64,000 bases of DNA from Laburnicola sp. R22_1 (GCA_014281115.1 JACONQ010000007.1:2976001-3040000); one strand, 5' to 3'. Counted from the stretch's first letter, positions 10,615 through 21,204 are shown. Notes: generated from the letters alone by a model not told the origin. Numbers and translations are program-made.

Positions 10615-13600
10615 CAGGGTTGTCAACAACCAAACATGCCTCAATATTTTGTTTGAATTTTGTTTGAATTGACAACGTCAACCAAACAAAAAGCTGCTGC
10701 TGCAATTTTGATAGGTCAAACAAACAAAAGAGGCAATTGCAGTTAAAAAATTTGAAGTTTGTTTGAATCGCTTAGCATACTGTAATGATAAGGTACCCTA
10801 GAGTTAGTGATATATTCTTAGTGTTAATGTAACAATAACTTTCCCAACGCTGCAATTATATAGGTATTCCTATAGTAAACAGAGCAAAAACGGAGCTTCT
10901 TAAGTGGATTGTACCTGCGTAAAAAAGCCCGCATAACGGATGTGTGCTTCCACTGGCCGCCAGCAACTGATATACATGAATTGCTATTCGGCTTTAGCAC
11001 CTCCTATCCTCTGTTCCTCCTCTTTCTTTACGTAGGTAATAAGCTGTTAAAACAATAAATATATATATAATAATCTAAATAAGCTAATATTATAGTGTTG
11101 AGGTATTGTAGCAAAGTGAGTTTGCGCTGTTGCAGCGAAGCCTAAGTTATGTTTATATATTCTGAACCTAGTTACTACTCTTAAAAAATCGTTTGCTATA
11201 ACCACGCAATAAATCTTGTCTTCTATAAGTTAAACTATTAAATCAATGTTGCTAAATTAATTCCTGTCGCCTGTTTTACTATATCTCTATTGTTGCGGGC
11301 TGCAGAGCGTCGCGCAGTACGCCTTGGCATGAAGTGGTAATGTTGGCTAGCCGACCGCGTACTTTCCGCGTACCTTGCGCGTCAACGCTTACACACCCAC
11401 TATACTTTGGCTTACTTGCCTGCGCCTACAGCTTACTTTTTCGCGCCTTTGCTTACCTTCACGCTTACCATGCCCCCAAAACGAAGCCGCGAGCCTGCTG
11501 AGGCATCCGAACCTATGCCCAAACGTTCCCAACGTGCGCCGAAACCCAGCCAGCGCCTTATGGATAGCCAGCGGCCGCTTACTCCTCCGCCAACCTAGCC
11601 GTCTATTGAGGTAGTTGACGAGCCGGAGCCGCCTATTGAGGTGCTTAAAAGTACTCTAGAGCCGCGCTTAATAGAGCCACCAACCGAGCTAGAGGAGCGC
11701 GCCCAGAGGCCATCACCACGGCCTATACTACAAGCCTTACAGGCCGATAAGCCAGCTTGGGAGTTGCTGTTAGTGGCTAATAAGCCGCCTATAGCTACTA
11801 AGCCGCCGCGCGCGTTTAGTAATGCTGCCACAGAGGCTTCAGTAGAGGAGGACGCTGCGCCTAGTGTTGACTTCACTAACTACGAAGGCCTTGACTTAAA
11901 GCGCCTGCTGGGCTTCAATGTGCCTCTATCCACACCCACAGGCAACATCAGCTGGGTCTTTAGGCACGGCTATCGCCTTCGAAAGCTTAGTACTAACCCT
12001 AAGAAGATCTACTTCCAATGCAAGCACTGTCACATCAATAGAAAGAAGGGCGGCCTACACCAGACCACTCTGTCAACTACAGCCGCCAACAACCATTTGA
12101 AGCAAGACCTTCCTGGCCATCGGCTCACCAAACAAGGCACTATCGTACACAAGAGGCCGCTCGAACCTGGCCAGAAGTCGCTGCGATGGGCGGAAGAAAA
12201 CGGGGTCACATTAAGCCAAGATGCAACGCAGGAGCTGGGTAACTTCGACGTACAAGGCTTCAGGCAAGCTGCAGTGTTATAGCTCGTTAACAACAACAGG
12301 CCATTACGCGAGTTTGAGACTGAGTCCTTCCGCGCGATGATCAGGTTCGCCAACCCAGAGGCAGAGGCGGCGCTATGGAGGTCTCACAACAGCGTTTCGA
12401 GGTTCGTGATAAGGCTTTACAGCTGGCTACAACCTCAAGTCAAGCGCGCCTTGTCTAAGGCCTCTAGCAAAATACACATAAGCTTTGACGGCTGGACTAC
12501 CAAGGGGGGGAAGCGCGGCTTCTTTGCAATTTGTGCGCACTACGCTGACTCTCAAGGCAATATAGTTGACCTTCCCATCGCCTTGCCGCAGCTGGTTGGT
12601 GCGCACACAGGCTCAGCGATCGCGGAAGCTGTCGTACGAATCCTACGCTACTTTGAGATTTCTAGCAGCAATTTGGGCTATTTCGTGCTTGACAACGCCT
12701 ACAACAACGATACTGCAGTTAATAAACTCGGCACAATGTATGGCTTTATCGCCAACGATCGACGCCTCCGCTGCGCTTGCTACATACTCAACCTCGTTGG
12801 GCAAACTATTATGTTTGGCACTGACTCCGACGCCTTTAATAACGAGCCTGAACACTACAACAAAGAGGAGTTTTATATAAAGCAATGGCGGAAAGATGGT
12901 CCGCTTGGCGTGTTTCTTGATATTGTTAACTACATTAACACGCCAAAACAATGGGGTATATTTGAGGATTGTCAGAACAGCGAAGCAGTTGAGATGCCTG
13001 CTGGCGCTACAGCAAGACGCCGTGAGCCTTTCAAGCCTGGAGTTACGCGTTGGAACAGCTATCATGACTGCTTTAAGCGCGGTGTTGAGCTACAACACGC
13101 CATCAACAGCTACTCCTCCTACCACATACAAGAGACTAAGCACGCTAACAAGCTTGCCAAAAGTAACAACACTAAGCCGCCTATTGTGCCGCAGTGGATG
13201 CGATCAGGCGGGCTTGCAGCTGCAGACTGGGCGGTGATTACCGAGTACATTGAGGTGCTTGAGCCGCTGAAGTCCGCAACTAATCGCTTGCAAGGTCGCG
13301 GCAAAGCTGGCACTCACGGCGCGTTATACGAGGTTATCCCTGTGTTTGAGTCTCTTATTGCTGACCTAGATGCCCGCCTTAGACTGTTTGAAAGCGTCAA
13401 TTACCTGCCAGACGAGGCGCCAGAAGATCACGTCGCTATCAACGTACGTGCTGCGCTCAAGAAGGCGAGCAAGTACCTTAATAAACTCCTCAAAATCCCC
13501 GTCTACTACACTGCCACGGCACTCCACCCACGCTTCAAGAACTACTTTAAACGCTTCTGGCGTGAGAAGCCCGCACAGTTACAAGCTACGCACGCGAGCT

Positions 13601-14285
13601 TCGAGCAGCTTTGGGCTTGTTACAAGCCCGCCCTAGCGACAGCAACAACAATAACAACTGCGCCTAAACACGCGATGAGCAGCTTTGACGACGCGATCGA
13701 TTCGGTACTTGACAACAGCGACGAGATAATAGGGGTGGCGGATGAGTACGAGAGCTGGCTTAGAGAGCCAACATGGACATCAGAACAGTACAAAACTGGC
13801 TGTACAGCTGTCCAATACTGGTACCAGCTCAAGCCAAGGTATCCCAATTTGTCACGATTGGCGCTGGACGTGTTAACTATCCCTGCCTCCAGCGCTGACT
13901 GTGAGCGAGTCTTCTCGGGTACTGGCGACGTACTTGAGCCACAGAGACGCAAAATGGGCAGCCAACTATTGGCTGCTTTAATTTGTACTCAACGATGGAT
14001 TCGAGCAGGTTTTAAACCTCCAAGCGCAAAGGTGGTGGCAACGTACGATGACAATAAGCTCAACGAACAGTTTAGCATACATGAGTGGGAGGAGCCGCCG
14101 CCTATAACACCACCAGAGTCTCTTTCACAGTCCTCTTAAAGTACTCAAAATCAAACAAACAATCAAATAAAAAGCGCCTCTATAGCTCCATCAAATCAAA
14201 CAAACAAACTACAACACCAAGAAAGTCGTCAAACAAACAAATTCAGAGCCACAAATTTTGTTTGTTTTGTTTATTGACAAGTCTG
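10615..14285 (+). mobile_element. hAT-family DNA transposon, copy 2, inside aldehyde dehydrogenase
   Basis: A 3671-bp element beginning CAGGGTTGTCAACAACC and ending, on the opposite strand, CAGACTTGTCAATAAAC. It is flanked by the exact 8-bp duplication GTCCTGGC. It matches copy 1 (5068-8740) almost base for base in opposite orientation; the differences I compared are nearly all C/T or G/A. Positions 10665-11400 are 5' non-coding element DNA with no gene. It inserted just before the dehydrogenase catalytic Cys codon. Confidence 0.96.
11470..14139 (+). pseudogene. hAT transposase, copy 2, two in-frame stops
   Basis: The same 889-codon transposase as copy 1, starting at 11470 (MPPKRSREPAEASEPMPKR) and ending SLSQSS before a stop at 14137. 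The BED-type finger lies near 12015-12110 (CKHC...NHLKQDLPGH) and the dimerisation region near 13860-13990. Only two stops interrupt it: TAG at 11596-11598 (copy 1 has CAG) and TAG at 12280-12282 (copy 1 has TGG). The 600-codon stretch after 12337 is fully open. None of its stops coincide with those of copy 1, so the two copies were inactivated independently after duplication. Confidence 0.93.
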
Positions 14286-14293
14286 GTCCTGGC
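14286..14293. repeat. 8-bp target-site duplication of hAT copy 2 (right)
   Basis: GTCCTGGC, identical to 10607-10614. Confidence 0.96.
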
Positions 14294-14488
14294 CAAGTCC
14301 GGCCAAGGATGCATCCTCACTTCCCGAATCTACGTGCATGAAAAGGTTGCTGCCCAGTTCATTGAGGGGATGAAAGCTGCCATGCCCCAAGTCGAAGGGT
14401 CATTGGGCGATCCGACCATTGAAACCACCAGAAGAGGTCCACAGGCGGATAAGATACAATTCGATCGCATCATGAGCTATCTGCAGTA

Positions 14489-14543
14489 ACGTGTTTATAA
14501 GCGTGCCGTCAGTACAAGCGAGCCGTCAACCCCACCAACTTTC
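14489..14543 (+). repeat. Left terminal inverted repeat, pogo-like element 2
   Basis: It matches the reverse complement of 16285-16339 except for a few C/T transitions (for example at 14498). Confidence 0.9.
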
Positions 14544-14568
14544 CGTAACGCGCGATAAGCAAACTACA

Positions 14569-16218
14569 ATGCCTCAACCAACTACAACTCAATTGCCCTA
14601 TAACGAAGGAGATATCTTCCTTGCTATCTCAGCTATTAATAAAAATCAGATTCAGAGCGAAAATCGCGCTGCCTTAACGTTTAACGTCCCTCGATCAACG
14701 CTGCGCGACCGACGCGCCGGAATGGCTGCGCGACGCGATTACCAGCCCAAATCAAAGAAGCTTACCAAGCTAGAAGAGGAGGTGATTGTTGAGCAAATAC
14801 TTGACCTAGATTCGCGAGGCTTTGCGCCCACTCTAGGTGCTGTACGAGATATGGCGAATAAGCTGCTCACTGAGCGCAGCGCAGGCCACGTTGGCCAGCA
14901 GTGGCCTAGGAACTTTGTCAAGCGAACAGACAGCCTCACAACGCGATTTAATCGACCCTACAATCGATAGCGAGCCCTCTGCGAGGACCCGACGGTTATA
15001 CAGGCCTGGTTTGAGCTAGTAGCACGTACAAAGGCCACCTACGGTATCTGCGACGAGGATACCTTCAACTTCGACGAGACTGGCTTTCTGATGGGTAAAA
15101 TATCCTCCCAGCTAGTCGTTACTGGCTCAGAGAGGCGTGGCCGGCCAAAAGCGATCCAGCCAGGCAATCGTGAGTGGGTGACGGCGATCCACGGAATCAA
15201 CGCTGCTGGGTGGGCAATCCCGCCCTTTATCATCTTCGCTGGCCAGTACCACCTCTCTGCCTGGTACGAGGGCGACAATATACCAGGTGACTGGGCTATT
15301 GGTCTCAGCGACAATGGCTGGACTACGAACAAGCTTGGTGTTGCCTGGCTACGGCATTTTATCAAGCATACAGTAGAGCGTAGAGTGGGCGCGCGTCAGC
15401 TACTGATACTTGACGGCCATGAGAGTCACAACTCGCTCGAATTCCAGGAGATCTGCAAGAAGAACAAGATCTACACTCTCTGTATGCCGCCACATTTGTC
15501 ACACCTTCTGCAACCGCTTGACGTTGGCTGTTTCTCGCCGTTGAAGCGGGCGTACGGGCGCCAGGTCGAGGGCCTAATACGCGACCACATCAACCATATC
15601 ACTAAGCTTGAGTTCCTACCAGCCTTCCGCGCCGCCTACGACCAGTCAATTACAAAGGAGAATATCTGCGCAAGCTTTCGAGGCGCTGGGCTAGTCCCAC
15701 ACAATCTAGAGGCGGTGATATTAAAGCTTGATGTGAAGCTTCGTACGCCGTAGCTAGCAGCCCTACTAGAGACCCTATAGGAGTCTGCAACACCAAGCAA
15801 CGCGCGCAAGCTAGGCGCTTAGTCAACTCTAGTTCGTGAGCGGATCCAAAGGCATCAAGGATCCTCTCCTACATCAGTTATCCAGTCGCTTGATTAGCTT
15901 ACAAGAGGGGCTAAGAGAATGGCGCATTCGATAGTAATTATGCGCGATAAGATAGCTAGTCTACAAAGGGCAAATAAGGCAGCCACAACGCGTAAATAGC
16001 GCAAAAAGAAGCGGATCTAGAAGCGAGGCACTCTATCAAAGGCAGAGGGAGAGGATATTATTGCTCAGAAGGCTGTTGAGCAGCAACTAGAGGGAGAAAC
16101 GCGGTATAGCCAGGCGCGGTCAGGTGCGAGCCAGCAGGCTTCAGCGCGCTGCACGCGCTGCAGGGAGCCTGGGCACAACTCACGTACGTGCAAGAAGGCT
16201 TCTATAGATACTGCTTGA
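14569..16218 (+). pseudogene. pogo-like transposase with CCHC zinc knuckle, seven TAG stops
   Basis: A DDE transposase of about 549 codons if read through, from the ATG at 14569 (MPQPTTTQLPYNEGDIFLA) to TGA at 16216. The N-terminal HTH is NVPRSTLRDRRAG and a second HTH follows. The core shows FNFDETGF, LLILDGHESH and LLQPLDVG with the three Asp residues. The C-terminus carries a zinc knuckle, CTRCREPGHNSRTC, then KKASIDTA. The frame never shifts, but seven in-frame stops occur at 14968, 15751, 15778, 15820, 15895, 15997 and 16018. Every one is TAG, the product expected from CAG or TGG under RIP-like mutation. The cluster in the last 450 bases leaves the catalytic core nearly intact. Confidence 0.92.
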
Positions 16219-16284
16219 TTTAGGAAAGCTATTATATTAATAGAATTTTGATGTGTTGTTAAACTACGTGGCTTCTTAAGTGTA

Positions 16285-16339
16285 GAAAGTTGGTAGGGTT
16301 GACGGCTCGCTTGTACTGACGGCACGCTTGTAAACACGT
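16285..16339 (-). repeat. Right terminal inverted repeat, pogo-like element 2
   Basis: This is the inverted counterpart of 14489-14543, followed by TA at 16340-16341. Confidence 0.9.
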
Positions 16340-16756
16340 TACGCAAAAGATCAAAAGTTCGACATCCCCCTCAGTGGTAACCAATCCGGCGACAAGGGTT
16401 ACTTTGTCGAGGGGACTATCATCGCCAACGTCCCTGAAGGTTGCAAAGTAATAAAGGATGAAATTTTCAGCCCAGTCACTTGCATCAACACGTTCACTAA
16501 CAAAGACGACGTCATCAAGCAGTGCAACAATACCAAGTTTAGGTTGTACGCTAGTGTCTTCACTCGCGACATTTCGCGGGCTTTGCGCTTCGCGAAGAGG
16601 TCTAAGGCGGGTAGTGTTGCTGTCAATGCTACTAGTCCGCTTAATGCTTTTGATATGCCGATTGGGGGTTGGAAGCAGAGTGGTGATGGGCGTGAGTTCT
16701 CCAATAACGCCTGGGAGTCTTGGACGGAACTGAAGACTGTGTACATAAAGATGTGA

Positions 16757-17455
16757 ACACCTCTTGTTGGACAGAAGGGAACGGGAATGAATCCTCTGGG
16801 GTTTTTGGAGAATATCTAGGACGTGGAGATTATTTGAAAGATCATCGCGCAGTAATTAGTTAGGTATTGCTGTAACTGTTACGCTACAGACACGCTCTCG
16901 GCATTTCGGCTGCCTTCAAAGCTCGCATTGGAGCTTTTCATGGCCGACTCAACAGTAGCAACTCCATAGTCCTTTTGATCCTGATCATTCGGGGAATTCC
17001 TTGCGGCCGGCACACGATTGACATGAGCGGATGCTACCGCCACTTGCTATTTTCTCTGACTTGACCATTCTTAACCACTTGAACACGTGTTCCAAGTGCC
17101 TGTGGGACTTCTTCTACAGCTACAATCCCAACGTTGGCAAGTCTCGTTATCCCTTTGCCCATAGCCGTTCGGGTGATAGTCGATTGCGCGCTGAGGTCCG
17201 TCGCCCGCTGATATTCTCGTCGCCGGTATTGATGCGAGAGACCGGGTCAGACGTAGCGCTATGCGGCAAACTTGTCGGTATGTTAGCCTGCATGTTATCT
17301 CAAGCGTTTTCTGGGGGAAAATTTCACATACACAATGCATGTGTGAACGAACTCGCGCCACCAAAATCTTGGCAACAGAATTGTGAAAGTCACATGGGTC
17401 GTTCGCCGGGTACATGGAAAGATCCTGAACATACCCAAGGCCGCACGATCCTGTG
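16757..17455. other. Intergenic region, no gene seen
   Basis: DNA between the dehydrogenase relic and the RING gene. A 143-codon open frame at 17031-17462 overlaps an opposite-strand frame of similar length. Neither shows a domain, so I assign no gene. The right end is the RING gene promoter. Confidence 0.4.
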
Positions 17456-17462
17456 TATATAA
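17456..17462 (+). promoter_or_regulatory. TATA-like box upstream of RING gene
   Basis: TATATAA about 240 bases before the RING start codon, followed by a pyrimidine-rich leader (17560-17690) typical of well-expressed fungal genes. The assignment is by position and motif only. Confidence 0.45.
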
Positions 17463-17700
17463 GAACTCCTCCCGGGCTCAGATACTGTTAGTGTGGAGTA
17501 CGATATCACATGATACAACCAACCTGATGTAGACTAGTTGCTGATCACGATTCTGCTACTTAAGCAGTTTCTCTGTTCAGCTTGTTACAATCAACTCAGT
17601 CTCTCATTCCTAATTGCTACCCTACTGATCCCTTACAGATACTTTCTCACCACCAACCTCCTCAACTTTCAACTCCACGGACAACACCTACTCCATCAAC

Positions 17701-18789
17701 ATGGCCACACGTCTTCCCCGAGGCGTCAATGCATTCGTCTCCGGCCTATCAGTTTTACGAATCCCCATCGTGGAATGTCCAATCTGCCTCGAACCATACG
17801 ACGCCAAGCACCAACCTACGGCTCTTAGATGTGGTCATGTCTTCGGCATCCCTTGCATCACTACATGGGTCTATAGTTCAACTGAACGTGCTAAGCGGTG
17901 CCCCACTTGCCGCGCACAGCTATTCGACCTGGCTGTAAAAGCCTATGTTCCTCAACCAGTACAAGCCTACACTCCTCGACCAGTACAAGCCTATACTCCT
18001 CGGCCAGTGCAAGCCTATACTCCTCGACCAGTAGAACCTAGTCACGCTGAGGTGGTTTGGCGGCCAGCACAGCGATTCGAAGTGGCTGTAGGGTATCCCA
18101 GCCCTCGGCCAGGACGGACCCCTGAGTGTGTACAGAATATCCCTGACTTGAATGGGCCAGGAATGTATGGCCATAGGATTGGACAGCAAGGACAAGATGT
18201 AGGGCGAGGACGAAATTCCCCTGAGCTATCGCGAGATAATTTCGTTGCGCGATATCTTTTGTTGCAAGAAACTATTCAGCGAGAGCGACAACATCTGGAG
18301 GGGAAGCATCGGGACGAAACCATGGCTATTCACCGACAGCGAGAACAACTGGAGCGAGAGCGAGGACATGCTATACCTTTTGAGCCATCACGTACGCGAT
18401 TACTCTTGTTGCGAGATACTATTCAGCGACAGCGAGAACAGCTGGAGAGGGAGTTTCGGTACGAAACCATGGCTATTCGCCGACAGCGAGAACAACTGGA
18501 GCGAGAGCGAGGACAAGCTATGCCTGTCGAGCCATCAGTTACCGAAGAAGACGATACCCCTAGGCTAGGGCAGCCGTTTGTGCCCTCGCCGTTTGACTAT
18601 GGGCCCATACCTAACTTCAACGATCTATCTGATACCGAAGAAGAGACGACTAAAGAAGAGGCTATTAAAGAGGAGGCTGTTCAAGAAGAGAAGGATACTG
18701 AAGAAGAGGCTACTAAAGAGGAGGGTACCAAAGAAGAGCGTCCCCGTAAACGAGCACGACAGCTTGGTCATTTGAGGCTTGATTACTGA
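17701..18789 (+). CDS. RING-type zinc-finger protein with internal repeats, probable E3 ubiquitin ligase
   Basis: A complete single-exon gene of 362 residues. The N-terminal RING reads CPICLEPY...LRCGHVFGIPC...CPTC, with ligands Cys26, Cys29, Cys44, His46, Cys52, Cys67 and Cys70. It is the fungal CGHxFGxxC subtype, which lacks the usual fifth ligand (Gly49). Such fingers recruit E2 enzymes, so ubiquitin ligase activity is inferred. Next come three copies of QAYTPRPV (residues about 88-111). Then two near-identical 49-residue units rich in Gln, Arg and Glu, each containing ETMAI(H/R)RQREQLERERG (about 185-280), are likely coiled coil. An acidic tail of repeated (A/I)KEE-like units (about 305-345) follows, then a basic stretch RPRKRARQ that could be a nuclear signal. 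There is no sign of RIP or breaks. The substrate is unknown. Confidence 0.88.
   Translation: MATRLPRGVNAFVSGLSVLRIPIVECPICLEPYDAKHQPTALRCGHVFGIPCITTWVYSSTERAKRCPTCRAQLFDLAVKAYVPQPVQAYTPRPVQAYTPRPVQAYTPRPVEPSHAEVVWRPAQRFEVAVGYPSPRPGRTPECVQNIPDLNGPGMYGHRIGQQGQDVGRGRNSPELSRDNFVARYLLLQETIQRERQHLEGKHRDETMAIHRQREQLERERGHAIPFEPSRTRLLLLRDTIQRQREQLEREFRYETMAIRRQREQLERERGQAMPVEPSVTEEDDTPRLGQPFVPSPFDYGPIPNFNDLSDTEEETTKEEAIKEEAVQEEKDTEEEATKEEGTKEERPRKRARQLGHLRLDY
17962..18033 (+). repeat. 24-bp tandem repeat, three copies, coding
   Basis: Units at 17962-17985, 17986-18009 and 18010-18033 (caagcctaYactcctcgRcc...) encode the QAYTPRPV repeat. The third-position differences suggest expansion followed by drift. 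Confidence 0.9.
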
Positions 18790-19584
18790 TCTTCTTTGGA
18801 ATCTCCTTAGGCCACGGTTTTCAATCTCGCTCCTTTAGCTGGTCGAGTCTGTAATGATTTGGGTATGGTCATCCTAGTCATTCTGGGTGTCCATGGACGG
18901 AGCTGTGCTACGCCTTCTTCAAAGGTTGGAGTGAGGGAACGCAGTGGTGTTGCTAAACCTCCATGTTCGAACAATGAGTCTCTTTGTGCATGCAATCGAG
19001 ATCTTCCCTTCCCTGGCGGAACTTAGGTACAATTTCAAGACGCCTTATAATATTACACAAACAATAAAATCAACCCCAATTACAATTATTGCGTGACACA
19101 ACACAGATCCAATAATGAAAGTTAGAGTTCCTGAAAAAAAGTGAAAATAAACGTCCATGTTATCGCTGAGTGAATTGCCGAGCACGTGACATACATCTCC
19201 CTGGTCCCGGCATTGGCGTCTTAGCATTGGCCACCCTTACAAGAGAGTTTATGTCTAATACGATGACTTGATAGCTAACAATAGAGTATATAGATTATAT
19301 TTATACTTGTTATTATCTCAGGCTGGCTAGATATAACTCTAAATAAATAAGCCTATAAAAGTTCTCCTAGTAATCATTTAACTGTAGCTTATAAAGGCAG
19401 CTAGTGTTAACTTTATACGCATCTTAGAATTCGACACAAATTGTTGCATGGGGGTGCGGTGGTGTCGTGACCCGGGACGTGAGAATTGCCAAGGTGGGGG
19501 CTGCCAAGCGCCCATCGCCATCGCTATGCCGCTGCTTAGGGCATTGTTTGCATCGCATTTTGCTCAGGCATTACTACAGTAAGC
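18790..19584. other. Intergenic, AT-rich in its middle
   Basis: Downstream of the RING gene. 19060-19440 is clearly AT-rich with many TA steps, resembling a short RIP-affected relic, but no element could be recognised. No gene is supported. Confidence 0.4.
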
Positions 19585-21204
19585 ATGTCGCGACGGGTGC
19601 TACAGCCGCCGGTCTCGGGCTCGTCGTACCACGTTTGCGCCTGCTGGGTCTGCGGCATGCATGCGAAGGCGCCCAAGAAGGCACACGTCTTTCCCAAGGC
19701 AGACGATAATGTACGCTCTCAGCGGCACCAGGTGGTGTGATTATTCGTGAGGCCTTTAAGATTCAGAGTGCAAAAGTCCAAGTACTCTGTGTTACCCCAG
19801 GATAGGTAATACAAAATTCAAAGGACAAAAGTCTAAGTACTGTGTTACCCTAGGATAGGGAATACAAACGTTAAATAGACTCTGACTTTTTAGCTAAAGA
19901 CCTTACGAATTGCTGCATCGCCTGGTGCTTGCCTTTTTTCTTGCCCTCGCTAATTGTCTCTGTCGTTCCGCGCCCTCCGCGATCTCCGGCTCTTGAACAT
20001 AGACTCTCCCGGCGAGTTCGCAAATGTCGTCCCGCTCTGCTCCAACTGCCACGGCTGCTTCGACGACATATACATGCCCAAGCTCTTCATCGTCCCCGTC
20101 TACCTTGAGCACTTCTTCGAATTGGAGCAGGAGTGGCAGCACAACTTCCTGAACAAGGGGCCTAGGTCGCGCGTGGCACCGACGTATGCGTCTTATCTGG
20201 AATACTGTGAGCAGCGGGACCCGGACAAGAAGATTTGGGATAGCAAGACCGGCGGGCTCCATCTACGTTATGCCGAAGACGGGCTTTTTGTCGGCAATGC
20301 CCCTGCCGAAAGCAACTGGCACGGCGACCCCATGGCAATGCTCTATCGCGCCATTCAAGGAGCCACCCGCAACGTCTTGCCCCAAGGCCTACCGGCGCAA
20401 ACCCAAAGGGATCTGTTGCGGCTCCAGCTCCTTTACAAGGAAGGGGACGATTTGCAGAAACGCATGTTCAAGGACCTGCCTCCGCCTTCGAGCGGGAGCG
20501 GGGCTGCTGCCAGGTTAGTCCGGTCGGCGTATGCGCCCAGCAGCCTCGTCCCTGGTGCAAACGCCAGCCGCCTGGCCGCAGAGCAACACACCCATTACGC
20601 CGGGTCCCATCCGCTGCTTCCGGCTCACACTCTACCCACTACTCACCCGCCGACACAAGAAGAACAGCTCCCTGTCGCACCGCACGACAACAACCATCAT
20701 CCTCCCCGTGTCATTACGCCCGTCCGCCCGCCCACACCTGCAGACACCCCCTCGCCCGGCGAGACTCGGAAACGCCGACACGATGGGGTCGAAGAAGAAC
20801 CAGCTCCGAAGCGCGGACGGTCGGGCAATCCGCTGACATTCGACGCCTTGCGGACTCTTGAATCGTCCGATGCGCATGTCGACATGCTCGGTCGGTACCT
20901 CGATGAGGTCGTCGAAGAATCACAAGCATCCGATCCGGGTACTCTGGCAAGCGCTGGTGACGATGCGCCACCTGCCCGTGTCTCGTCTGCGCCGTCGATC
21001 AAGTCTTCTGTCGACGCCGAAGCACCGGGCATGGGGAAGTGGTGGGGCACTCTCTTGGAGTACGAAGGCTTGACTACGCAGCAAACGATTGAGCAGAACC
21101 TGGTCAGGTTTCGATCGCCAAAGCACCGAAGTGCGAAGTCGCAACCCTCGTACTGCGGCGGTTACGATGCGGGGCTTGGGCGCTTGCAGACGACGGTGAC
21201 GTGA
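19585..21204 (+). pseudogene. HNH nuclease-domain protein, coding sequence split
   Basis: Two parts of one HNH-type domain lie apart. The first (ATG at 19585 to TGA at 19738) has CWVCGMHAKAPKKAHVFPKA, the CxxC pair and the first His. The second (19954-21204) has LLNIDSPGEFANVVPLCSN then CHGCFDD, supplying Asn and the last His, followed by a long Pro-rich, probably disordered tail with a basic patch (RKRRHDGVEEE...APKRGRSG). The second part has no usable ATG near its start, so it needs the first. A possible intron from GTACGC at 19711 to an AG at 19898-19899 keeps the frame, but one TAA remains at 19951. I therefore favour a pseudogene, though an unusual splice could rescue it. Fungal proteins of this type are uncharacterised; DNA cleavage is only implied by the motif. 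Confidence 0.6.
19771..19868. repeat. Two-copy direct repeat inside the HNH gene gap
   Basis: 19771-19815 and 19826-19868 are the same 43-45-base sequence (caaaagtcYaagtac...gtgttacccYagg...aatacaaa), differing by C/T changes, one G and a 2-base gap. It lies in the non-coding gap between the two HNH halves. Confidence 0.85.

Larger units (their letters stand above)
14489..16339 (+). mobile_element. pogo-like DNA transposon 2, inside aldehyde dehydrogenase
   Basis: An 1851-bp Tc1/mariner-superfamily element. Terminal inverted repeats of about 55 bp (14489-14543 and 16285-16339) begin ACGTGTTTA and differ at two or three positions, all C/T. TA flanks it at 14487-14488 and 16340-16341. Its terminal repeats and transposase differ from those of the Fot1-like element at 2752-4881, so it is a second family. 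After about 16220 the element is non-coding up to its right repeat. Confidence 0.94.
9698..16756 (+). pseudogene. NAD(P)-dependent aldehyde dehydrogenase, cut by two transposons
   Basis: An aldehyde-oxidising enzyme of the ALDH superfamily, about 490 residues when the insertions are ignored. Coding parts are 9698-10030, 10086-10614, 14294-14488 and 16342-16756. A 55-nt intron (GTAGTA..TAATAT..GTAG, 10031-10085) joins the first two in frame. Visible motifs are PWNGPSF (Asn of the catalytic site), IIIKSSEKSPLSA, FTGSVPTGK (cofactor region), LELGGKNP (catalytic Glu) and SGQGC (catalytic Cys). Three kinds of damage are present. The expected start codon reads ATA (9698, before ANQPTGKPAS). A one-base loss near 9763 shifts the frame. 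The hAT copy 2 and the pogo-like element 2 interrupt the coding sequence. Across both insertions the target duplications account exactly for the junction and the frame resumes, so the gene was intact there before insertion. Confidence 0.93.

Noticed and set aside
12643..13065. Antisense frames inside the hAT transposases (also 6288-6710)
   Set aside because: Shadows of a recognised transposase; the same shadow occurs in both copies.
14085..14489. 134-codon frame fusing hAT end and dehydrogenase
   Set aside because: It spans the hAT terminus; only 14294-14488 is dehydrogenase sequence. A functional fusion is not supported.
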